Source of the DNA: an uncultured Clostridia bacterium
GTDB lineage: Bacteria > Bacillota > Clostridia > Oscillospirales > Oscillospiraceae
Assembly (NCBI GenBank): GCA_947383645.1
Contig: CANDEH010000057.1
Span: 1-15,050 of the forward strand
Reading direction: 5' to 3'
DNA: 15,050 nucleotides
Below the pieces are notes generated by a model, which saw only the letters and a program-made list of their open reading frames with translations, was not told the DNA's origin and made no database searches. Shown piece after piece: positions 7,003-13,653 of the stretch. Numbering within the stretch: the stretch's first letter is position 1; each line of letters begins with the position of its first letter. The position numbers and the translations under genes were made by a program.

Positions 7003-8175
7003 TCAGTCCCCGGAGCGGGCGGTGAAATAGGAGGTGTTGTCCCGCAGGACAATCACCACCTCCGGCTGGTGCTCGGCGATATAGCCGGCGATGCTCCCCT
7101 CGTAGTACCGGGGATCGATGCTGTAGAGACAGTCAAAGGAGGCGTAGAGCAGCGTCTCCAGGGCATTGGTGTAGGACTCGCCGATGATGAGGGCGCTGGG
7201 CAGGTCCGGCCGGCCGGTGTCCACCACCGTCTCCCCCTTGTCGCCGCCCATGAATACCGTGTAGAGTACCGTCTCCTCCGCCGTCTCCGGCAGGAGAAAC
7301 AGCGACGGATCCACCTCCTGGCCGTTGTCGAAGCGGCGGAAGGGAATTTCTGTCCGGTAGGACGCGATGGTCAGGGCGTCCCCCATGGGGCGGAGGTTGA
7401 AGAGCTTCCGGTTTCGGGATCCAAGAAAGGGGTTGGGCAGGGTGGTGAAGGCCAGGTCCCCCTCCCCGGGCACAAAGAGGCCCAGGCCCTGCCGTGCATT
7501 GACCGTTTCAAGGAGATCCTGACAGACAGCCAGGGCGCCGTGGACGGTGTAGTGGTGGTCGCTGGCGAAGTACAGCGCTTTCGGGCACCCCATGGCCCGG
7601 AATTTTTCATAGAAGGAGAGGTAGGGGATGCCTGCCCCGGCAAAGGCCTCCTTCATCGCCGCCTCGGTGGGCTCGTAGAGCCACTGCCGGTTTCGCCAGT
7701 AGTCGGGGTAGCGGTCCACAAAGTAGGCCGTCTGCTCCGGCAGGCCCGCATAGTAGAGCTGTCCGCCGTATACCGCCGCCGCCTGGGCCCACTGACCGAT
7801 TCCCGCGGTGCAGTCCCGGGCGGAGGAGGGCAGGTGCTGGAGGTCCCAGTCGTTGTAGCTGTGGCTGCCCAGGAGGACGTCGCTGTCCAGGAACACGCCG
7901 CTGACCGTGGGCTGGCGGAGGACATCCGCCTGAAGGATGGTCTGGAACTTCAGCAGGCTGCCGCGCCGGGGCACGTGGTCGGTGCACCAGCGCTCCCAGG
8001 CGTCGAAGTAGTCCCCGGAGAGGAAGCTCTCCCAGGTGAAGGAGGGCGTCTGAGCCAGGGCGCGGTTCTCGTAGTAGGAGGTCCCGTCCTTGGGCAGCAG
8101 CAGCGTCAGCGCCGCCGCGCCGAAGAGGAAGGCGAGAAAGCAGGCGGTGAAGAGGAGTTGGGCGGATCGTTTCAT
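7003..8175 (-). CDS. DHHW/AlgJ-like extracytoplasmic protein, probable O-acetylation partner
   Basis: A 390-residue protein with an N-terminal hydrophobic anchor (about 7-27). It then has YYENRALAQTPSF (34-46) and SGDYFDAWERWCTDHVPRR, the typical opening of the DHHW family (related to AlgJ/AlgX, SGNH-like fold). The family-naming motif reads SDHHYT here (205-210), with Tyr in place of Trp. The C-terminal nucleophile-like motif is IGESYTNAL (331-339), with Glu where Asp is usual, followed by YSIDPRYY (351-358). AlgJ/AlgX proteins act outside the membrane, receiving acetyl groups moved by the MBOAT protein. It is the last gene of the operon, 38 bases after the small membrane protein gene. The start is the ATG at 8173-8175, preceded on the - strand by GAGAGG. 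The polymer modified is unknown. Confidence 0.82.
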   Translation of the reverse strand: MKRSAQLLFTACFLAFLFGAAALTLLLPKDGTSYYENRALAQTPSFTWESFLSGDYFDAWERWCTDHVPRRGSLLKFQTILQADVLRQPTVSGVFLDSDVLLGSHSYNDWDLQHLPSSARDCTAGIGQWAQAAAVYGGQLYYAGLPEQTAYFVDRYPDYWRNRQWLYEPTEAAMKEAFAGAGIPYLSFYEKFRAMGCPKALYFASDHHYTVHGALAVCQDLLETVNARQGLGLFVPGEGDLAFTTLPNPFLGSRNRKLFNLRPMGDALTIASYRTEIPFRRFDNGQEVDPSLFLLPETAEETVLYTVFMGGDKGETVVDTGRPDLPSALIIGESYTNALETLLYASFDCLYSIDPRYYEGSIAGYIAEHQPEVVIVLRDNTSYFTARSGD

Positions 8176-8190
8176 GGGAGCCTCTCTAAT

Positions 8191-8222
8191 AATTAGGAAT
8201 TAGGAGTTAGGAATTAGGAGTT
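8191..8222. repeat. Lone AATTAGG heptad-repeat arm
   Basis: Four and a half copies of a 7-base unit: AATTAGG, AATTAGG, AGTTAGG, AATTAGG, AGTT. Bases 8191-8215 are the exact reverse complement of the right arms at 10201-10225 and 14340-14364. No opposing arm lies nearby. The repeat supplies the stop codon and last codons of the small membrane protein gene on the - strand. Confidence 0.9.
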
Positions 8223-8606
8223 GCGCCGGGCGCGGAGGAAGAGCAGGAGCGCGGCGGTGTGGAGGGCGGCGATACCCAGGCCGACGGGGGTGTCCGTGCT
8301 GAAGATGATCCAGGAGAAGAGGGAGAGGAAGGGGAGGAGGGCCAGGGAGAGCAGGATCGGCGTCCCGCAGCGGCGGGGGAAGCCCAGGGCGGTTGCCGCC
8401 GCTGCGAATACTGTGCCGGCCAGGGTGAGCAGGGGGAGGAAGTTTCCGTAGCCCCACAGCAGCGGGGAAGTGAAGGAGTAGTAGGCCAGCCGCTCCTCTG
8501 TGGGGTGGAAGTACCGCACCCGCACCGCCTGGGGGTGGAGCATCAGGGCGGCGGAGAGGAGCAGACAGAGCAGGATCAGGGTTTTCCACAGGAGGGTCTT
8601 TTTCAT
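8214..8606 (-). CDS. Small multi-pass membrane protein of unknown function
   Basis: I do not recognise the family. The 130-residue product starts MKKTLLWKTLILLCLLLSAA and has about four hydrophobic segments: residues 4-22, roughly 46-75, 80-101 and 106-124. A short basic C-terminus, RARRNS, follows. The ATG at 8604-8606 has AGAGG five bases upstream on the - strand; a GTG two codons earlier overlaps that site and is less likely. It begins 18 bases after the MBOAT stop, so it is very probably cotranscribed with both O-acetylation genes and may be an accessory subunit (inference from position). Its last two codons and its TAA stop lie in a heptad repeat arm, so the native C-terminus may have been altered by that insertion. 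Confidence 0.65.
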   Translation of the reverse strand: MKKTLLWKTLILLCLLLSAALMLHPQAVRVRYFHPTEERLAYYSFTSPLLWGYGNFLPLLTLAGTVFAAAATALGFPRRCGTPILLSLALLPFLSLFSWIIFSTDTPVGLGIAALHTAALLLFLRARRNS

Positions 8607-8624
8607 TTGCACCTCTTTTCAGGC

Positions 8625-10010
8625 TCAAAAACGGTAGTAAATGAAGGGGTTGAATGTGGAGCTGACGAGCTGGAGGAAGGAGAGGCCCAGCAGAAGGAGG
8701 CCCCAGAGCACCGGTCCCCAGCAGAGCAGCGCCTCCCGGCCCCGGCGGCGGAGGGCGGTCTCCGCCCGGTCCTTCACCGGCAGGGAGGCGATGATCCCCG
8801 CCAGGAGGAAGAAGCCGTACTGCTTGAGCAGGTAGACGCTCTGACCCGGATAGCCCTGTCCCGGGGTGAAGAGGGCGGCAAGGTAGGTCCCCAGGGCGTG
8901 GAGGTTCTCGCAGCGGAAGAGGACCCAGCCCAATATGATGAGGAGCATGGCGTAGAGATGCCGGACCCAGGCGGGGGCGCGGTCCAGGGCCCTCCGCCAG
9001 AGGAACCGCTCGCCCAGGAGCAGCGCGCCGAAGTAGGCCCCCCAGAGGACGAAGTTCCAGGCGGCCCCGTGCCACAGTCCGGTGAGCAGCCACACCGCCG
9101 CCACGTTGCGCACCTGCTTCCAGACCCCGCAGCGGCTGCCCCCCAGGGGGATGTATACGTAGTCCCGAAACCAGCCGGAGAGGGACATGTGCCACCGCCG
9201 CCAGAACTCGGTGATGCTCTGGGAGACGTAAGGGTAGTTGAAGTTCTCCTCGAAGTGGAAGCCGAACATCCGCCCCAGGCCGATGGCCATATCGGAGTAG
9301 CCGGAGAAGTCGAAGTAGATCTGCCCTGTGTAGGCGATAGCCCCCAGCCAGGCGGCGGAGGCGGAGAGGGAGAGGGTGCCGAACACCTCGTCGGCCATCA
9401 TCCCCAGGTTGTTGGCCAGGATCATCTTCTTGGCAAGGCCCAGGGTGAAGCGCAGGGCCCCGGCGGAGAAGTCCTCCAAAGTCTCCCGCCGGCGGGAGAG
9501 CTCGCCGGCCACGGTGGTGTAGCGGACAATGGGCCCCGCCACCAGCTGGGGGAAGAGGGAGATGTAGAGGGCCACCCGGAGAAGGCTCCGCTCCGCCCTG
9601 GCCGTGCCCCGATAGACGTCGATGACGTAGCTGAGGCCCTGGAAAGTGAAGAAGGAGATCCCCACAGGCAGCACGATCTCCGGCACGGGAACCGGCAGGC
9701 GCAGGTCATTCAGAAGCCGGGCAAGAAAGCCGGCGTACTTGAACCAGCCCAGAAGGCCCAGATTCGCCGCCGCCGCGGCCCAGAGCGTCCAGGGCCGGCC
9801 CGAGGCGCAGAGGAGGCCGAAGACATAGTTGACGGCGATGGAGAGGAGCATGAGCAAAAGGTACTTCGGCCCGCCGCAGAGGTAAAAGAACAGGCTGAAC
9901 ACCAAAAGCAGGACATTGCGCGCCCCGCACCGACGGGCGGGCGTGAGGAAGTACAGGGCCAGCAGGAGAGTGAGGAAGAAGAAGAGAAAGAGGTAGCTGG
10001 AAAATACCAT
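8625..10010 (-). CDS. AlgI-like MBOAT family O-acyltransferase
   Basis: Polytopic membrane protein of 461 residues that moves acetyl groups across the membrane for O-acetylation of an extracellular polymer. It opens MVFSSYLFLFFFLTLLLALYF, as AlgI-type proteins do. Conserved blocks are GISFFTFQGLSYVIDVYRG (117-135), FPQLVAGPIVRY (153-164), YFDFSGYSDMAIGLGRMFGF (232-251), FWRRWHMSLSGWFRDYVYIPLGG (269-291) and LTGLWHGAAWNFVLWG (309-324). His314 is the expected catalytic residue. The ATG at 10008-10010 has AAGGAG 13 bases upstream, a rather long gap. It is the first gene of the minus-strand operon with the small membrane protein and the DHHW protein. No strong promoter was found upstream. Alginate itself is unlikely in this lineage; a wall or capsule polymer is more plausible (inference). 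Confidence 0.93.
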   Translation of the reverse strand: MVFSSYLFLFFFLTLLLALYFLTPARRCGARNVLLLVFSLFFYLCGGPKYLLLMLLSIAVNYVFGLLCASGRPWTLWAAAAANLGLLGWFKYAGFLARLLNDLRLPVPVPEIVLPVGISFFTFQGLSYVIDVYRGTARAERSLLRVALYISLFPQLVAGPIVRYTTVAGELSRRRETLEDFSAGALRFTLGLAKKMILANNLGMMADEVFGTLSLSASAAWLGAIAYTGQIYFDFSGYSDMAIGLGRMFGFHFEENFNYPYVSQSITEFWRRWHMSLSGWFRDYVYIPLGGSRCGVWKQVRNVAAVWLLTGLWHGAAWNFVLWGAYFGALLLGERFLWRRALDRAPAWVRHLYAMLLIILGWVLFRCENLHALGTYLAALFTPGQGYPGQSVYLLKQYGFFLLAGIIASLPVKDRAETALRRRGREALLCWGPVLWGLLLLGLSFLQLVSSTFNPFIYYRF

Positions 10011-10105
10011 ATGCTTTTCTCGACTCCTTTTTTTGAAATTTTTCTTGCTGCCAACGCAAGGGGACTTTGCCGGGGCCTCTTTAAAACGCGTCAGGACAGC
10101 GTCTT

Positions 10106-10225
10106 AATTAGGAATTAGGAATGAGGAATTAGGAATTAGGAATGGATGTGTCCGGCTAACGCCGGACGATTTAAATTCATTCGCCGCAGGCGAATACAGC
10201 AATTCCTAACTCCTAATTCCTAATT
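10106..10225. mobile_element. MITE-like element with inverted heptad arms
   Basis: The left arm (10106-10143) holds five heptads: AATTAGG twice, AATGAGG, AATTAGG twice, then AAT. The right arm (10201-10225) holds inverted heptads with AGTTAGG as the third unit. The 57-base core contains two perfect hairpins: 10150-10156 with 10161-10167 (7 bp, loop TAAC), and 10179-10185 with 10189-10195 (7 bp, loop GCA). There is no coding capacity and no clear target duplication. The element fills the spacer between the pth stop and the MBOAT start region. The MITE label is an inference from the inverted ends and small size; there is no transposase in the window. Confidence 0.7.
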
Positions 10226-10245
10226 TTTCTTGCCGCCGCGGCTTT

Positions 10246-10836
10246 TCAGTTAAACCGGTTCTGCGCCTCGCCGACCCCTTTTTCGATCACGCAGGCCGCC
10301 GCGTCCAGCACCTTCTCCAGCGCCTGGCGCACCACCTTTTTCTCCTCGCCGGTGAAGTTCCCGATGACCCAGTCCACCATTTCGTGCTCCGGGTGGGCTG
10401 GAGCGCCCACACCCACCTTGATGCGGGGAAAGGCGTCGGTTCCCAAGTGGGCGATGATGTTCTTCAGACCGTTGTGGCCTCCGGCGCTGCCGGAGGCGCG
10501 GATACGCAGCTTCCCCAGGGGCAGGGATACGTCGTCGGAGATCACCAGCACGCGCTGGGGCGGGATCTTATAGAAGCCGCCCGCCAGCTTCACCGCCTCG
10601 CCGCTGAGGTTCATATAGGTCTGGGGCTTAATCACCAGCACCCGCGCCCCTCCCAGGCCCACCTCCCCGGTGAGAGCGCGGTAGCGCAGCTTGTTGAACT
10701 TGACCCCCTCCCGATCCGAGAGCAGATCCGCCGCCATAAAGCCGATGTTGTGCCGGGTGTTCTCATACTGCTTCCCCGGATTTCCCAGGCACACCAAAAG
10801 CCACTGTACCGGCCCCGATTTTTTCAAAAAAGCCAT
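10246..10836 (-). CDS. pth: Peptidyl-tRNA hydrolase
   Basis: Releases tRNA from peptidyl-tRNAs that drop off ribosomes; an essential recycling enzyme. The protein has 196 residues, starting MAFLKKSGPVQWLLVCLGNPG. Family residues are present: N19 in LGNPG, catalytic H29 in NTRHNIGF, N76 in TYMNLSG, D101 in ISDDVSLPLG and N122 in GSAGGHNGLKNI. The ATG at 10836 is supported by GGGAG seven bases upstream on the - strand; a TTG nine codons earlier in frame has no better site. Its own promoter at 10983-11011 gives a leader of about 140 bases. The position downstream of glmU and prs matches Bacillota such as Bacillus, although a terminator separates it from prs here. Confidence 0.97.
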   Translation of the reverse strand: MAFLKKSGPVQWLLVCLGNPGKQYENTRHNIGFMAADLLSDREGVKFNKLRYRALTGEVGLGGARVLVIKPQTYMNLSGEAVKLAGGFYKIPPQRVLVISDDVSLPLGKLRIRASGSAGGHNGLKNIIAHLGTDAFPRIKVGVGAPAHPEHEMVDWVIGNFTGEEKKVVRQALEKVLDAAACVIEKGVGEAQNRFN

Positions 10837-10982
10837 CCAACCACTCCCACGCAGCAAATCCAATCCTACGAAACCGCAGCTCCCGTCCCCGCAGAGGAGA
10901 CCAGATCGCCCAAAATCCGCCCGGAAAAATGAGACAGACCAAGACGAAATGCAGAGCAGCCGGTCAGCAATCAGTCCTCCGC

Positions 10983-11011
10983 ATTATACCAGCAAAAGCC
11001 CCTACTGACAA
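10983..11011 (-). promoter_or_regulatory. Sigma-A type promoter for pth
   Basis: On the - strand the -35 box TTGTCA (11011-11006) is separated by exactly 17 bases from a perfect TATAAT -10 box (10988-10983). Transcription would start near 10976, about 140 bases before the pth ATG. Being downstream of the prs terminator, it makes pth independently expressed. Confidence 0.88.
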
Positions 11012-11056
11012 GTAGCAATCAGGAGAATGCGCCTCCCACACCCTCCCAATCCCCGC

Positions 11057-11090
11057 AAAAGGGGCTGCCGCAATGCGGCAGCCCCTTTTT
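11057..11090. terminator. Intrinsic terminator after prs
   Basis: A perfect 15 bp stem (11057-11071 with 11075-11089) has an AAT loop and flanking A and T runs, so it can act on either strand. In context it ends the glmU-prs message on the - strand. It lies about 230 bases past the prs stop, leaving a long structured 3' end on that message. Confidence 0.92.
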
Positions 11091-11119
11091 ATAAGTAATC
11101 CTGCCCAACCCCACCCGAA

Positions 11120-11325
11120 TTTGCGGCATCAGCCGCAAAGAGCCCCTCGGGAGAGTTTGCGGCGCCAGCGCCGCAAATGAACTGAAATTGTTTTTCCGGA
11201 AACCGCGTTTTCGGAAAAACACCTTACGGGCCGCGCTCGGCCCGGTCCTTTTTCTCAGGGGACATCGTCCCGTGAGAAAAAGCCGTACCCCCGTTCTCTC
11301 GTTTGAAATCCGCAGATTTCAAACG
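11120..11325. repeat. Six consecutive hairpins after prs
   Basis: Six palindromes in 206 bases: 11120-11127/11132-11139 (8 bp, loop ATCA); 11156-11164/11169-11177 (9 bp); 11190-11203/11207-11220 (14 bp including one G-T); 11227-11233/11238-11244 (7 bp, loop CGCT); 11249-11257/11273-11281 plus 11259-11263/11267-11271 (14 bp with one G-G mismatch, loop ATC); and 11300-11310/11315-11325 (11 bp, loop CGCA). The last spans the prs stop codon. The first two share a TTTGCGGC arm; the others differ in sequence but keep short stems and tiny loops. Confidence 0.9.
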
Positions 11326-12278
11326 AATAATTTTGCCATGGAGATCTCCTGATAGATCCGCTCGATGGCCTCGGCGAACATGGGGGCCACGGTGAGGTAC
11401 TTGATCTTGTCGCTGAGACCCTCGGCAATGGGGGGAATGGTGTCCAGGAAGGCCAGCTCCGTGATAACGCTGTTATTGATGCGCTCAATGGCGGGACCGG
11501 AGAGGACCGCGTGGGAGGCACAGGCGTAGACCTTGGTGGCGCCGCCTACCTCCATGATGGCCTTGGCCGCGTTGCAGAGGCTGCCCGCCGTGTCCACCAT
11601 GTCGTCAAAGATGATGCACTCCTTGCCGGATACGTCGCCGATGACGTTCATCACCTCGCACTGGTTGGCCTTCTGCCGCCGCTTGTCCACGATGGCCAGG
11701 TTCATGTGGAGCTTCTGGGCAAAGGTCCTGGCCCGGGCCACACTGCCCACGTCCGGGGATACCACCACCATGTCCTCGCACTTGCTGCCAAATTTCTTGG
11801 CGTAGTAGTCCACGAATATCGGATTGCCCAGGAGCACGTCCACGGGGATATCAAAGAAGCCCTGGATCTGAGTGGCGTGGAGATCCATGGTCAGCACCCG
11901 GTCCGCACCGGAGGCCACGATCATGTTGGCCACCAGCTTGGCGCTGATGGGGTCGCGGCTCTTGGCCTTGCGGTCCTGACGGGCGTAGCCGAAGTAGGGG
12001 ATCACCGCGGTGATCCGGCCGGCGCTGGCCCGCTTCATGGCGTCCACCATAATCAGCAGCTCCATCAGGTGGTCGTTTACCGGGCTGCACGTGGACTGGA
12101 TCAGAAAGACGTCGCTGCCCCGGACGGTCTCGTAGATGGAGGCGAATGTCTCCCCGTCGGAGAAGCAGCCCACCTCGCTCTCGCCCAGCTTGATGCCGAT
12201 GTACTTGCAGATCTCCGCGGCCAGTCTGGGGTTGGCGTTGCCGGAAAAAACCTTGATATCCTTACCTCTTGAAATCAT
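11319..12278 (-). CDS. prs: Ribose-phosphate pyrophosphokinase (PRPP synthetase)
   Basis: Makes PRPP from ribose 5-phosphate and ATP, feeding nucleotide, histidine, tryptophan and NAD synthesis, and so also the Hpt reaction encoded in this window. The 319-residue length is standard. It opens MISRGKDIKVFSGNANPRLA. Motifs are ATP-site YARQDRK (98-104), DLHA (132-135), KRR (199-201) and the PRPP loop IIFDDMVDTAGS (222-233). The ATG at 12276-12278 is preceded on the - strand by AAAGAGGAAA. It starts 46 bases after the glmU-like gene and is very likely cotranscribed with it. The C-terminus ends AKLFV, inside the last hairpin of the downstream island. Confidence 0.97.
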   Translation of the reverse strand: MISRGKDIKVFSGNANPRLAAEICKYIGIKLGESEVGCFSDGETFASIYETVRGSDVFLIQSTCSPVNDHLMELLIMVDAMKRASAGRITAVIPYFGYARQDRKAKSRDPISAKLVANMIVASGADRVLTMDLHATQIQGFFDIPVDVLLGNPIFVDYYAKKFGSKCEDMVVVSPDVGSVARARTFAQKLHMNLAIVDKRRQKANQCEVMNVIGDVSGKECIIFDDMVDTAGSLCNAAKAIMEVGGATKVYACASHAVLSGPAIERINNSVITELAFLDTIPPIAEGLSDKIKYLTVAPMFAEAIERIYQEISMAKLFV

Positions 12279-12324
12279 AAGACAATTTCCTCTTTCCTTT
12301 TATCCGTGCCATTGCGGCAGCGTT

Positions 12325-13347
12325 TTACTTCCCCTTCATCTCCCGGTTGCGTTTGGCCCAGCCCTCTTTATTCTCCTGGCGGACGCGGCTGATGGCCAGA
12401 GCGTCCGCCGGCACGTCCCGGGTTACCGTGGTTCCCGCGGCGATATAGGCCCCGTCGCCCACCTCCACCGGCGGCACGAGGCTGGTGTGGCAGCCCACAA
12501 ATACGTCGCTGCCGATCACCGTGCGGCTCTTCTTGAAACCGTCGTAGTTGCAGGTGACGCTGCCGCAGCCGAAGTTTACATGGTCGCCCACGTCGGCGTC
12601 GCCGATGTAGCTGAGGTGGGCCAGCTTGGTTCCCTCGCCCAGACGGCAGTTCTTCAGCTGGACGAAGGCCCCGATCTTGCAGTTTTTCTCCAGGACGCAG
12701 CCCGGGCGGAGATGGGCGTAGGGCCCCACGGTGCCCCCCTCCTTGAGCTCGCTCTCCGACACCTGGGAGGAGTTCACCTGGACGTTGTCCCCGATGGTGC
12801 AGGAGGTGACCACCGCGTTGGGACCGATCTCACAGTCCCGGCCAATCACGGTGGTACCCCGGAGAATGGTGTTGGGCAGGATAATGGTGCCCTCCCCCAC
12901 CTCCACACGGGGGTCGATGTAGGCGGTGTTGGGGTCCATCACCCGGACGCCCCGGCTCTGCAGGTGGGTAATCACGGAGTCGTGGCAGGCCACCTGGAGC
13001 TGGTTGAGCTCCGTCATGGAGTGGAAGGAGATCATCAGATTGCCCAGGGGCATCACCGGCTCCCGGCTCTCCTCAATTCGCCAGCCCTCGTCCATCAGAT
13101 CCTTGGCGTGGGCCTGCCAGTCGGCCTCCGTGCCCTGACGGACGTCCGCGTCGGCGGGGAAGCAGTCTAAAATTGCCTGGGAGCACTCGCCCACAAGGAA
13201 AAACCGCTGGACTCCCCGCGCCGTCCACGCCCGGGTGCACCAGGTGAGCACCGGGCAGAACATCACATTTTGAAGTATCAGCGGTTTCCCATGATAGTTT
13301 TCTTTCTCGTCAGTCGGCAAATAGATTGCCACACAGGTTCGATTCAT
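12325..13347 (-). CDS. glmU: GlmU-like glucosamine-1-phosphate N-acetyltransferase with reduced N-terminal domain
   Basis: GlmU normally acetylates glucosamine 1-phosphate and then uridylylates it to UDP-GlcNAc for the cell wall. From about residue 135 this 340-residue protein is a left-handed beta-helix of hexapeptide repeats. It aligns to E. coli GlmU with a constant offset of 119 from R214 to K273. All acetyltransferase residues are kept: R214, K232, H244, Y247, N258, N267, Y268 and K273 (E. coli R333, K351, H363, Y366, N377, N386, Y387, K392). The N-terminal 110 residues replace about 229. The GxGTRM nucleotide loop is absent (YLPTDEKENYHGKPLIL instead), and no counterpart of the catalytic Asp region was found. 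Uridylyltransferase activity is therefore unlikely. The ATG at 13347 has AAGGGG seven bases upstream; an ATG 11 codons earlier has none. Next to prs, as in Bacillus. Confidence 0.87.
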   Translation of the reverse strand: MNRTCVAIYLPTDEKENYHGKPLILQNVMFCPVLTWCTRAWTARGVQRFFLVGECSQAILDCFPADADVRQGTEADWQAHAKDLMDEGWRIEESREPVMPLGNLMISFHSMTELNQLQVACHDSVITHLQSRGVRVMDPNTAYIDPRVEVGEGTIILPNTILRGTTVIGRDCEIGPNAVVTSCTIGDNVQVNSSQVSESELKEGGTVGPYAHLRPGCVLEKNCKIGAFVQLKNCRLGEGTKLAHLSYIGDADVGDHVNFGCGSVTCNYDGFKKSRTVIGSDVFVGCHTSLVPPVEVGDGAYIAAGTTVTRDVPADALAISRVRQENKEGWAKRNREMKGK

Positions 13348-13412
13348 GGTCAAGCCCCTTTCGTCCTCAGTTTTTTCCATCTGTCGCGCTGTCGCTTTTT
13401 GCGGTTGTTCCT

Positions 13413-13441
13413 ATTATATACATCACAAAGCGCAAATACAA
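13413..13441 (-). promoter_or_regulatory. Sigma-A type promoter for glmU-prs
   Basis: On the - strand, TTGTAT (13441-13436) is followed after 17 bases by a perfect TATAAT (13418-13413). Transcription would start near 13406, about 60 bases before the glmU-like ATG at 13347. This start makes the in-frame ATG at 13380 possible on the message, but that one lacks a ribosome site. Confidence 0.82.
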
Positions 13442-13624
13442 GAGGCCCAACCCCTATTTTTCGGGAATTTCGCAGCTCTCCCCCCACTTTCCACCTTCTC
13501 CGGGAAAGATATGACGATTTATACAAGAATTTTGACCTGCGGCGGCAAGGACCTCTCCAGCGGCCGCAGAGGCGGTCCGGACGGAGGATTCTCAATTTTT
13601 TGTCGGTATTTTCCTCTTTTTCTA

Positions 13625-13653
13625 TTGAAATTCTCGGGCTTTTATAGTACAAT
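13625..13653 (+). promoter_or_regulatory. Sigma-A type promoter for trmL
   Basis: TTGAAA (13625-13630) and TACAAT (13648-13653) are separated by exactly 17 bases. Transcription would start near 13660, giving a leader of about 43 bases that carries a GGAGGAGG ribosome site just before the ATG at 13703. Confidence 0.82.

Larger units (their letters stand above)
10837..11318. other. 482-base spacer between pth and prs
   Basis: This non-coding stretch holds, from right to left along transcription: a string of hairpins after prs (11120-11325), an intrinsic terminator (11057-11089), the pth promoter (10983-11011) and the pth leader (10837 to about 10976). The reading frame at 11019-11222 on the - strand runs through the hairpins and has no family features, so I do not call it. 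No RNA gene was recognised in the leader. Confidence 0.8.

Noticed and set aside
8191..8222. Heptad tracts as a CRISPR array
   Set aside because: The 7-base units are directly adjacent with no spacers, and no cas gene is present. They are short tandem repeats that form element arms.
8259..10118. A 619-codon + strand open frame across the MBOAT region
   Set aside because: It is antisense to a clearly conserved MBOAT gene and the small membrane gene. Its product is Glu-, Gly- and Pro-rich with no family motif, as expected for the opposite strand of GC-rich hydrophobic genes.
11019..11222. A 67-codon minus-strand frame between prs and pth
   Set aside because: It runs through the terminator and several hairpins, and its sequence mirrors the palindromes. 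No family resemblance.
12325..13347. GlmU-like gene as a frameshifted pseudogene
   Set aside because: The frame is continuous, the catalytic acetyltransferase residues are all kept, the promoter and ribosome site are good, and operon position is conserved. The missing N-terminal material is not found in another frame nearby.
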